Under the pieces are notes generated by a model. The model searched no databases and was not told where the DNA came from. It saw only the letters and a list, made by a program, of their open reading frames with translations. A stretch of DNA of 21,969 nucleotides. It comes from a virus. The translations under genes and the position numbers were made by a program. Location: IMG/VR virus record IMGVR_UViG_3300038656_000062, positions 1 through 21,969 of that record, one strand, 5' to 3'. This document shows, piece after piece, positions 1 to 7,703 of this stretch. Each line of letters starts with the position of its first letter. The stretch's first letter is position 1.

Positions 1-87
1 AGACAACCAAACATAGAGTCTAAATCTAATAAATACTCTAGTACAGAGTTAGAAAATATAAACGAAAACAATTTTGATTGCAACTAA
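1..87 (+). CDS. C-terminal end of an upstream rightward gene (partial)
   Basis: An open frame runs from the first base of the window to a TAA at 85-87 and gives 28 residues ending in ENNFDCN. It is rich in Asn, Glu and Ser and looks like a disordered tail. It lies 9 bases upstream of the next ATG on the same strand, which fits the tight packing of a late-gene operon. The function cannot be told from so short a piece. The alternative is that it is an open stretch by chance, but the in-frame stop just before the next start favours a real gene end. Confidence 0.5.
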   Translation, partial: RQPNIESKSNKYSSTELENINENNFDCN

Positions 88-96
88 AACCAAAAA

Positions 97-3000
97 ATGA
101 GCTGTAAAATAAAATACAACAAAGATACACCAGTAGCAGTAGAGAAAGCTAATGGAGCAGAATCTCAACTATTTAAGGACACCTTTTCACATCCAATCAT
201 AGAAGATTTTGAGGATGCTTTAGACTTCTATAAAAACATCTACTCTGACAAACTCTATCAAAAAGAAGAGAACTATACTATTGCAAATAGGGTAAATGGA
301 GAGATAATGACCTCTTATAAAGATGCTTTAGCCACTGAGGCCAGTGAGATAGAAGTAGGATACTTAGATAACTCAGGAGAGTTTTATTCGCTTAGAAAAA
401 TAAAACCTAGTTTTGATACATCTACTCAAAAAGGATTTATTAATACTTATATAAAGCAAGGGTTTTTATCAGACATAAAGAACGTTGTTTCAGGTAAAAG
501 TTATTTCCAGTCAGCAGGACAAACTCAGATAGGTTCTTCAATAAAAGAAGATATTGTTAGGCAGGATGCTTTGGTTAATCTAGGTTGGAAGAAGTTCCAG
601 TACAGTGGTAATGGTTTTACTTTTGAAGAAATTAAAGACCCAGACTCGTACAATAAAACACAGAGTATAGTAGAGAAAGAAATACACGATTTGTTATTTC
701 GCACAAAAAAAGAAAGAGAATCTAGCACAGGACCCAAATTAACAGAAGATGAATTAAAGCTAAGGCTTCTTGATTTATTAGACAGAATGGGAGTAAGTGT
801 TATATCTATGTCTAACTACATAGAAAAGTATAGCTCACAATCAGGAGTAGATCCAGAGGCAAGAGCTCTAGCTGATATAGCAAACCAGATAATAGCGTTT
901 GCAGATGGAAATATAGAGACAAAAGACCTAGCGGAGGAAACTGCTCACTTTATAGTGGAGTCTTGGGACCAGAATGAAATATCCAATTTACTCAAGAGCA
1001 TAAATAAAACGCCTCAATGGGCAGAACATGCACAGAAGTATACCGAAATATACTCTAAAGATTATTCTGGAGCAGAGCTAGATAACATAGTAAGAAGAGA
1101 AATATTAGGGAAAGTATTAGCGGATAATTTAGTCAGTAATTTTTCCACAGAAGGTGCTACTTCAACCTATTCTTTCATTATAAATAAAGTAAAGGAGTTT
1201 TTCAACAACTTTATGGATTTTATGAGAGGCAATTATACGCAAACGCAAAAAGAACAGTTGGCAGATTTCACAGAGCAGGTAAACGATTTGTTATATGAGA
1301 AGCAAGTATCTAGTCTGTTAGACACAGAAAATTTCAAAACCAACTCAAATGTAATGTATAGTGTTGGACGAGAAAAATCTGAAATAAAAGGGATGCGGGC
1401 TGAAGTAATAGAAGGTCTCAAATTCTTACAACAGACTATACGTTCTTATGGAAAATCAGCCAGGGGTGTAGTAGATAACCAAACTCTACAGCAAAATATT
1501 AAAAAACTACAACAAATTGGGGACCAAGAGGATATTCTTCTTCAAAAGCAAGCTGCTATAGAACTAGTAGCTGTTGCTGACTCTCAGACTAACTTTTTAC
1601 TGTCTAAAATAGCCGATAAGGAAGACTATACTTTTGGGGCAGAAGAGAACGCTGCTTACCAAACACTTGTTAGAAATATCAACCCTCTTCTAAAGTCTAT
1701 GGAGAGCAATATAAGAGAAAACCCAAAAGAATATCCTAGAAAAGATTGGGAAAAAGTAGAGAAAGCTATTTCAGATGTAAGAAAGAAGATAGATACTCTA
1801 AGCTCTGATTCCACTAAGGTTTACAAAGGTGTTATAAACACTATAGCTGATAGAATTATAGCTAAACACAATTTAAATGAAGGCTACAAAAAAGATTTAG
1901 AAGCTTGGTTAGAGGCAGCAAAACAAGACACTAGTATTTTCCACAGGTATTTTGGACAGATTGTAAATTCAAATGATCCTTTATTAGGTATGTCCTCAGA
2001 GGTTATTGAAAAGATATTGAACGGAGCTAATCGAGAATATGTTAATGAGATAAAGGCTTTTCAAACTACAATAAAAGAATTAGGACTAGATGAGAAAGAC
2101 CTAAAAGGGTTTTTCAATGATGGTTTTCTTTTAGACGAGTTTGACCACAGTAAGATAGAAGATTTTATGAATACTGTTAGGGCAGAATCTAGAAAAATCG
2201 CCACAGGAGAAAAAACTTCGATAGAGGACATTAAAAAACAAGCTTTAGATAATAAGCTAGAGAAGATGAGCCCAGAAGAAGAGGCAGCCTATCAAAAAGA
2301 GTTTGAAAAGAGAAGGTCCGAGTTCCAACAAAGGTATTTTACAGATGAGTATTATAAGGAGAAGCAGGATAGATTTGACAAACTAGGAATATCCAGACAG
2401 ACTATAAATGTGATAGGTAATTACAGTGCAGCAAGGTCTGAACTTATAGGCAAAGCCAAGGACGGATCTATTATAGACTATTCTAAGTTATCTAAAACAG
2501 ATAAAGAAGTACTACAATACTTAAAGAGAAAAAGAGCAAGCGACAAGTCCTTTTTTAACTCTGACGGTACTTTTAAAAAAGGCATCTCTTATACTATTGA
2601 AGAGCCCTCAACAGGTAGATTTATAGAAGAGAGAGGGTTGTTTTACTCTGTAGACCAAACAAAAGATACAACCGAAGAAGCTGTTATAGCAATGGATTTG
2701 CATATACTAGATAAAGATTATGCTGATAGAACAAAGGTTAAAAACGCTGAGGAGGGTAATGAGACACCAGAGGTCCCTGCTATTTTCAGAGACAAAGTTA
2801 AAGAAATAGAACAGTCACAAGGCAGAGAAGCAGCTACAAACTTTATAGAGTCCAATGCATCAATATTCTTCAACCAGGATTTTTGGGAAAGAATGAGTTC
2901 AGGAGAGAGTTATACAGATAGATTGGCAAATACTGTAGGTGAGTTAGAAGAAAGTGAAAATAAGACTTTGCTGGTGAAGACTATTGGGGAACTAAGAAAC

Positions 3001-5793
3001 TCAAATAATTTAAGATCTTCTTTACTTAAGCAATACAACGACACAAACAAACCTTTTGAGATAGATGCCACTAAAATGGATTCTGCTATAAAGGAAAAGA
3101 TAAAAGAGTTAGATGCAGAAATACAGTTAGCTTATCAATTTTTATCTAAGAACGTTACCATGCCAGAAATAGAAGGTGGGGAGGATGTTGAGATAGAAAA
3201 CCCAATATTTAAAAATGATGTTAACGCAGCTTATTTAGCGGAAGTAGAAGACAGAGGATATACATTAAAAGAAGAGATAGACTTTATAAAGAAAAATGCT
3301 AACAAGGATGCCGAGGAAAAAATAGGTACTTTTAAATACGCTATAAAAAGGTATTTTAATGGAGATCCTTCCGCATTATCTGGTGTGGCCAGAAGTTTCA
3401 TTGACAGTTATGAAGGTGTAGCAATAGAAGAGGCAGATGTAGATACACTGACTAGAGATTTTGCGAGAACACAAGTAGCATCTTATTACAAGAGACTCAT
3501 ACCTAATGAGTACTCGGATATATTTGATAAAAAATCTTATCAATCTGCTCAAGATTATTTAAAAGCTTTAGAGAATGCGTCTTATGTAGAGATTGCTCCT
3601 AATTATTCTTTTTTAGAACAGGACGATAATAAATTTATAAACACTAATTTTCTCACCGAGTACGAAGGTGCCATACAAGTTAAAAAAGGAGATGTTTCTT
3701 ATAACTCACCTGTATTTAGAGAGGATGGTAGTTTTAAAGAGTATGTACCAAAGAAACAAAGCTTTGAGTCTAATAAATTCAAAGAAACTTTTGGTAGTAT
3801 TAAAGATGAGAACTCTTCTAAAAATCAGGCTTTATATAAAGGACTACAGGTAGTCAAAGACCTTCAAAGAGAGAGTTTAAAAGACATGAATATAAAAGGA
3901 AGGCATAGTCTATATAAGTTACCCCAACAAAGTAAAAAGGGGGTAGATAGAATAGTGGATGTAGTAAAAAGAGCCAATAAAGGAGGCATAGGACAAGGGT
4001 TGGAAGAACTGTTCACATTTAGAGTAGATGACCTAGAGTACGGAGAGTCTATAAAAGGAGCTAATATTTCTGTTATACCTACATATTATGTAAGAGATTT
4101 AGAGAACAAGGCAGAACTTTCAGATGAGCTTTTCTACACTTTTGCTACAATGAGACAGCAAGCAATACTCCATAAACACCGAAAGAAAAACATTGGAGAA
4201 GTTTTAGCTATAAAGGACGCTTTAGAAAAAAGAGAGTCAAAAGGAAACAGAAAAGTTGATGCAAAGAACACAATAGAGATGTTCAACAACCAAATGGATT
4301 ATGCTATTTTTGGTAAGAACGAGACTAAAGAGTTTAAAGTAAATTTCTTTGGTACTACTATAGATATAACAAAAACTGCTCGTATGTTACTAGACTTCAT
4401 TAAGTTTAGAAACCTAGGTTTTTCTGCTATAGTGGGTGCTACTTCTTACTTTTCATCTGAGGTAAACTTCCAAATAGAGAAGATGGTTGGAGAAATAACA
4501 AACACTTCTTCTGAAAGGTTGGGTAGGGCAGCTTTTGGTAGGGCAGCTTTTGCAGCCATGTCAGAGGTAGGTAAATTAAAATCTGACTCAGAGCTTAATA
4601 CTTTAGGAGAATATTTTGGATTATTTGATTTGAACGCTAGATATGAAAACGTAAATTACGGTTATTTTGGAAGGAATTTAAAAAACTTAGGTTGGGCAGT
4701 ACACCAAATGGGTAACTTCCCTATTACACCTAGAGTAATGTATGCAACACTACATGATTTTAGAGTTGTAAAAGGTAGAATAACAACCGAGTACCAATTT
4801 AAAATAGACAGAAAAATAGAGGATGCTGATGTAACTAATTCACAGTTAAAAACAGAGTGGGCAGAGTATGAATCAGAAGTAATATATAACTATCTAGATA
4901 AAAAAGACGGTGTAAAGATAAAGCCAGAGTTGAAGAGTAAATTGGATCCAGAATTTGCTAATGACGAGTATTTAGAGATAAAAATGCAAGCTATAACAGA
5001 CAAGGTAAAAAGAGCAGCTTCTCAACTAGACACACAAATAACACAGTCACAGAGAACAGCAGCACAAAGACACTTTGCTATGAACTACCTTATGACACAC
5101 AAAGGGTGGTTATCTGTAAAAATATCTGATAGAACTAAAAATGCTCATTATAATACAGCAACGGGTATATATGAAGAGGGGTCATACAAGTCTTTCTACA
5201 AGTGGTTTGAGGCTTCTGTAACAGATATGGTATCAAAGAAGAACATCAGGGCATTTAATGACGGGTGGAACGGAAAAGACTTAGAAAGAGACGGGGATGT
5301 ACCCTTCGAAGAGCTTTTGGCAACAAGAAGAAGGAATTTAAGAAGGGTGGCGATAGAATCTGTATTTTTTACAGGACTATCTGCTATAGCCTATGCGCTT
5401 TTAAACTATGCAGATGATGACGAAGACAACTATGCTTTACAGTTGACATCCTATTTAAGTTTAAGAGTGCTGAACGAACAAGCTTCAGGACAAGTAGGCT
5501 TAGGATACCAAATGTACGAGACTTTAGACTCCCCATTTGTAGGGTTAGCAACAGTAGCAGACATTTTAGCCATGCCACTAAACATGTTAGACTCAGAGGT
5601 AGTAAAGAGTGGAAGGTATAAAGGAGAGACAGTAAGAATGCGATCTCTTAAAAAAGTAATACCAGGATTAAAAACCTTTGACGATATGCAAAAGTTAAAA
5701 GATACAAGAGATACTTACTACTTCTATAACAAGAACAACATTAGATTCTTTAACCCTATAGGAGCAGCATTAGTATCAGGACTAGAAGATTAA
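97..5793 (+). CDS. Giant (1898 aa) probable virion-associated protein with EExxH motif and C-terminal hydrophobic segments
   Basis: One uninterrupted frame of 1898 residues with no in-frame TAG. I do not recognise a catalytic domain with certainty. Seen: an N-terminus starting MSCKIKYN; a possible metallopeptidase-like motif E280-E281-T-A-H284 followed by a hydrophobic helix (HExxH with the first His replaced); long charged, helical Glu/Lys-rich stretches through the middle; hydrophobic segments at about 1429-1454 and 1753-1770, the second followed by an acidic DDDED patch. No DxDxD-type RNA polymerase motif was found. The size, the late-strand location at the end of an operon, and the mixture of disordered, helical and membrane-active parts fit a capsid cargo or ejected protein, as in crAss-like and other podovirus-like phages. 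A virion RNA polymerase subunit is less likely. The start has an A-rich leader and no Shine-Dalgarno. The coding call is firm; the role is inference. Confidence 0.65.
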   Translation: MSCKIKYNKDTPVAVEKANGAESQLFKDTFSHPIIEDFEDALDFYKNIYSDKLYQKEENYTIANRVNGEIMTSYKDALATEASEIEVGYLDNSGEFYSLRKIKPSFDTSTQKGFINTYIKQGFLSDIKNVVSGKSYFQSAGQTQIGSSIKEDIVRQDALVNLGWKKFQYSGNGFTFEEIKDPDSYNKTQSIVEKEIHDLLFRTKKERESSTGPKLTEDELKLRLLDLLDRMGVSVISMSNYIEKYSSQSGVDPEARALADIANQIIAFADGNIETKDLAEETAHFIVESWDQNEISNLLKSINKTPQWAEHAQKYTEIYSKDYSGAELDNIVRREILGKVLADNLVSNFSTEGATSTYSFIINKVKEFFNNFMDFMRGNYTQTQKEQLADFTEQVNDLLYEKQVSSLLDTENFKTNSNVMYSVGREKSEIKGMRAEVIEGLKFLQQTIRSYGKSARGVVDNQTLQQNIKKLQQIGDQEDILLQKQAAIELVAVADSQTNFLLSKIADKEDYTFGAEENAAYQTLVRNINPLLKSMESNIRENPKEYPRKDWEKVEKAISDVRKKIDTLSSDSTKVYKGVINTIADRIIAKHNLNEGYKKDLEAWLEAAKQDTSIFHRYFGQIVNSNDPLLGMSSEVIEKILNGANREYVNEIKAFQTTIKELGLDEKDLKGFFNDGFLLDEFDHSKIEDFMNTVRAESRKIATGEKTSIEDIKKQALDNKLEKMSPEEEAAYQKEFEKRRSEFQQRYFTDEYYKEKQDRFDKLGISRQTINVIGNYSAARSELIGKAKDGSIIDYSKLSKTDKEVLQYLKRKRASDKSFFNSDGTFKKGISYTIEEPSTGRFIEERGLFYSVDQTKDTTEEAVIAMDLHILDKDYADRTKVKNAEEGNETPEVPAIFRDKVKEIEQSQGREAATNFIESNASIFFNQDFWERMSSGESYTDRLANTVGELEESENKTLLVKTIGELRNSNNLRSSLLKQYNDTNKPFEIDATKMDSAIKEKIKELDAEIQLAYQFLSKNVTMPEIEGGEDVEIENPIFKNDVNAAYLAEVEDRGYTLKEEIDFIKKNANKDAEEKIGTFKYAIKRYFNGDPSALSGVARSFIDSYEGVAIEEADVDTLTRDFARTQVASYYKRLIPNEYSDIFDKKSYQSAQDYLKALENASYVEIAPNYSFLEQDDNKFINTNFLTEYEGAIQVKKGDVSYNSPVFREDGSFKEYVPKKQSFESNKFKETFGSIKDENSSKNQALYKGLQVVKDLQRESLKDMNIKGRHSLYKLPQQSKKGVDRIVDVVKRANKGGIGQGLEELFTFRVDDLEYGESIKGANISVIPTYYVRDLENKAELSDELFYTFATMRQQAILHKHRKKNIGEVLAIKDALEKRESKGNRKVDAKNTIEMFNNQMDYAIFGKNETKEFKVNFFGTTIDITKTARMLLDFIKFRNLGFSAIVGATSYFSSEVNFQIEKMVGEITNTSSERLGRAAFGRAAFAAMSEVGKLKSDSELNTLGEYFGLFDLNARYENVNYGYFGRNLKNLGWAVHQMGNFPITPRVMYATLHDFRVVKGRITTEYQFKIDRKIEDADVTNSQLKTEWAEYESEVIYNYLDKKDGVKIKPELKSKLDPEFANDEYLEIKMQAITDKVKRAASQLDTQITQSQRTAAQRHFAMNYLMTHKGWLSVKISDRTKNAHYNTATGIYEEGSYKSFYKWFEASVTDMVSKKNIRAFNDGWNGKDLERDGDVPFEELLATRRRNLRRVAIESVFFTGLSAIAYALLNYADDDEDNYALQLTSYLSLRVLNEQASGQVGLGYQMYETLDSPFVGLATVADILAMPLNMLDSEVVKSGRYKGETVRMRSLKKVIPGLKTFDDMQKLKDTRDTYYFYNKNNIRFFNPIGAALVSGLED
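4522..4551 (+). repeat. Perfect 15-bp tandem duplication inside the giant gene
   Basis: GGTAGGGCAGCTTTT occurs twice head to tail and encodes GRAAF-GRAAF at residues 1476-1485. The copies are identical at every base, including synonymous positions, so the duplication is recent or under conversion. It keeps the frame. Confidence 0.85.
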
Positions 5794-5809
5794 TTTAAAA
5801 CAAAAAAAG

Positions 5810-5881
5810 ATGAAAAAAGAATGTGAAATTTGTGGAGAAGAATGGCCTTGTGATAAGGTGGAATGTCCACAGGAAAAGTAG
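5810..5881 (+). CDS. 23-aa four-cysteine micro-ORF, possible zinc knuckle
   Basis: ATG at 5810 opens a frame of 23 codons ending in TAG at 5879-5881. The peptide has cysteines at 5, 8, 14 and 19 (CEIC...PC...EC), a spacing that could bind one zinc ion. It begins 16 bases after the stop of the giant gene and is preceded by an A-rich run much like the leader of that gene. It ends just before the shared terminator, so it would be the last gene of the rightward operon. The short length means chance is possible, but four cysteines in 23 residues of low-GC DNA is unusual. Function unknown. Confidence 0.45.
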   Translation: MKKECEICGEEWPCDKVECPQEK

Positions 5882-5886
5882 AAGTA

Positions 5887-5920
5887 AAAAACCCCTCTAG
5901 TTAATTCTAAAGGGGTTTTT
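5887..5920. terminator. Bidirectional rho-independent terminator between convergent operons
   Basis: A stem of AAAAACCCCT (5887-5896) pairs with AGGGGTTTTT (5911-5920) around a 14-base loop. Read rightward it ends in a T-run after GGGG; read leftward it also ends in a T-run after GGGG. It lies exactly between the last rightward gene and the last leftward gene, so it can stop transcription from both sides. Confidence 0.9.
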
Positions 5921-5938
5921 ATAATATAAAATGTAATC

Positions 5939-6994
5939 TTAATATTCTCTTTGAGCTTTAAAAAACATTTCTCTAACCTTTGTTGATATGTATTTATTAA
6001 CATCTTTAGGCTCTAACCCATTTTCTAGCATTGTATCCATCTCTTCTGCCGTAATATCTTTTATAAACCACCTAATAAAGTCACCCATTTTTTTAACGTC
6101 CAAATCTTCTTCTCCAAAAACATTTTCAACAGCTTGGTTAAATCTATTTTGAGTTACAGAGTATTCAACAAAATCTTGAATTGTTTTTAACTTTTCAACG
6201 TCTACATTAGCAAGAGTTTTTACTTTTGATACGGAGTGCTTTTCACCTTTACATTTGAATCTATGTACATTATTTTTGTAATCAACACTCCAGACAACTC
6301 CTTCACCAACTGAATTTTCTACTCCAAAAGATTTTGCTATGGGACATTCTTTTTCTACTTTTTCAGTAATTTTAGCAAACTTGTTCTGTGCAAGTTGTGG
6401 CATATTAAAGTCTACATCAATTGAATACGTTTCATAATCCTCTACATTAAATATTCTGCGTTCTCTATCTCTAACGTTGCTAGAATCAATCCAATAAGCG
6501 TTAAACTCTTTATCTTGTGGTTTAGATACTTTTACACCAAAAACATAAAACGCTTTATCTAATTCAGATATTCCAACTCCTTTTTGTATCCCTTTACCTG
6601 CCCATTCTCCATAAATAGAAACAGTAAATTCATTTATATTAATATTATTTTCTAGTATAATTACATCAATTAAATCTCGGAACTCTTCCTTTTTACTTTC
6701 TGCAAAAAACGCAAAACCAGCATTATCTTTTTCAACAGTAATTATGTTCTGCCTTGATTGTATCCAAAAACCATCTTTAGAATTAAAGCAAACGCTTGCA
6801 TTGGTTCCATGAAGTTTAACAGTACCTTTAAAAGTCAGTGTTGGTTTTTCAATTGATGGGTCATAGATTGCTTTGCCTTCTTCATCTAAACCTGTATAGG
6901 TTATTTCTCTGTTTATATTAGAAACTACATTTCTAAATTGTACAATCTTGGGGTAGCTTATGTGCTTTTTCATTTTGTTTAGTTTTGTTTCCAT
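5939..6994 (-). CDS. RNA ligase, T4 Rnl2-like
   Basis: This is a nucleotidyltransferase-superfamily RNA ligase, which seals 3'-OH/5'-phosphate RNA ends through an enzyme-AMP intermediate. The family motifs appear in order: motif I K60-LHGTN with the AMP-accepting lysine, motif III YGEWAGKG at 128-135, motif IIIa KAFYVFGV at 147-154, motif IV GEGVVW at 230-235 and motif V FKCKGEKH at 246-253. A helical C-terminal region of about 90 residues follows, as in Rnl2, and 351 residues is close to the 334 of T4 Rnl2. The listed start overlaps the preceding small gene by 16 bases. The in-frame ATG at 6973 (M8, giving MKKHISYPKI) lies 5 bases after that gene's stop and is an equally good or better start. 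It is the last gene of its unit, before the shared terminator. The likely role is repair of host- or nuclease-cut RNA; the actual substrate is unknown. Confidence 0.9.
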   Translation of the reverse strand: METKLNKMKKHISYPKIVQFRNVVSNINREITYTGLDEEGKAIYDPSIEKPTLTFKGTVKLHGTNASVCFNSKDGFWIQSRQNIITVEKDNAGFAFFAESKKEEFRDLIDVIILENNININEFTVSIYGEWAGKGIQKGVGISELDKAFYVFGVKVSKPQDKEFNAYWIDSSNVRDRERRIFNVEDYETYSIDVDFNMPQLAQNKFAKITEKVEKECPIAKSFGVENSVGEGVVWSVDYKNNVHRFKCKGEKHSVSKVKTLANVDVEKLKTIQDFVEYSVTQNRFNQAVENVFGEEDLDVKKMGDFIRWFIKDITAEEMDTMLENGLEPKDVNKYISTKVREMFFKAQREY

Positions 6995-7146
6995 TTAATT
7001 ACTTGGTAATCTTCATTGACACACAGCCACCTTAGCTTACCACTCATTGTCCTAGTATAGAAGGCTACTGATTTTCCGTAGTTAGTCTCTACCTCATATT
7101 GCCCTACTTCTTTGGGCAAATCATCTTTAACGTTTATATAGCTCAT
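6979..7146 (-). CDS. 55-aa protein resembling DUF551 proteins
   Basis: The ATG overlaps the TGA of the upstream gene as ATGA (7146-7143), and the frame stays open for 55 codons to TAA at 6981-6979, next to or inside the start of the RNA ligase gene. The pattern YINVKDDLPKEVGQYEV, a middle basic/aromatic part and a Trp near the end (VIKWKQN) resembles the DUF551 family of small phage proteins (WISVxDRLPxxxGxYLV...THW). The function of that family is not known. The ATGA coupling and the exact fill of the gap between two genes support it as real. Confidence 0.75.
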   Translation of the reverse strand: MSYINVKDDLPKEVGQYEVETNYGKSVAFYTRTMSGKLRWLCVNEDYQVIKWKQN

Positions 7147-7637
7147 AATTCATTTTTGTATTTATTTAATATCTCTTCAACTTCTTTCTCAGAGTACTTA
7201 GGAAAATTTTGATCCATATATATCTTACAATACTCTAAAGACTTAAAGTAAACCCTATTATCCTTTATCTTAGTCTTTCCTTCCCTAAGTCTTTTTGTTG
7301 AAAGATTCAGTATCTTCTCGTTCTTAATTGGAACTGTCAAACAAGAGTATATGTCACAGTCCTCATTCTCATACTCTATAATCCAATTATCCTCTGTCTT
7401 TAACTTTTTAGGCTGGAATTTATCCCAAACATCTACACGCTTTAAATAATCAACTTCTGCTTCATCTACAGCAGTTTTGACTTGATATTTAAGCAAGCTA
7501 GTAGCATAGCTAACCATAGATTCTTTCTCATCTTCTCCACAAGCGTCAGCTACTGTTATACTCTCAGCAAAGTGTAAAAACCTAGTTGCAAAAGTAAAAT
7601 GTCCTATTATTCTGTTTTCTTTAATTGGATTGTCCAT
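7143..7637 (-). CDS. Hypothetical 164-aa early protein, first gene of the RNA ligase unit
   Basis: I do not recognise this protein. It is soluble in appearance, with a helical N-terminal half (aromatic pairs FTFATRFLHF at about 14-23), a middle acidic/aromatic segment (IIEYENEDCDIYSCL) and a lysine-rich C-terminal helix. There is no membrane segment or signal peptide. The ATG follows AATAAATT, the context shared by most leftward genes here, and a promoter-like box lies 13 bases upstream. It overlaps the next gene by ATGA, so it is co-translated with the DUF551-like protein and RNA ligase. A role near RNA repair is only suggested by position. Confidence 0.8.
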   Translation of the reverse strand: MDNPIKENRIIGHFTFATRFLHFAESITVADACGEDEKESMVSYATSLLKYQVKTAVDEAEVDYLKRVDVWDKFQPKKLKTEDNWIIEYENEDCDIYSCLTVPIKNEKILNLSTKRLREGKTKIKDNRVYFKSLEYCKIYMDQNFPKYSEKEVEEILNKYKNEL

Positions 7638-7650
7638 AATTTATTTTTTT

Positions 7651-7694
7651 ACAAATATACAACACTCTACTAATAATATAGTAACATTTAACAT
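7651..7694 (-). promoter_or_regulatory. Promoter-like module 1 (RNA ligase unit)
   Basis: Reading leftward: ATGTTAAAT (7694-7686), 26 bases, TATATTTGT (7659-7651), then 13 A-rich bases and the ATG at 7637. TATATTTG matches the Bacteroidota -7 consensus TAnnTTTG. The spacer contains AGTAGAGT (7671-7664), also present in module 4. No strong terminator hairpin lies here, so the polymerase transcripts may read through. Confidence 0.6.
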
Positions 7695-7703
7695 TAATTT
7701 ATA

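Noticed and set aside
280-300. Functional zinc metallopeptidase call for the giant protein on the EExxH motif alone
   Set aside because: The first His of HExxH is missing and no third ligand could be assigned; left as a motif only.
5879-5881. Reassigned TAG codon, as in some crAss-like phages
   Set aside because: TAG ends the DNA polymerase, the 64-residue and the 114-residue genes at sensible places, and no long gene has internal TAG. The code looks standard.
7664-7690. Terminator after the DNA polymerase gene
   Set aside because: A 5-pair TACTA/TAGTA stem exists but no U-run follows.
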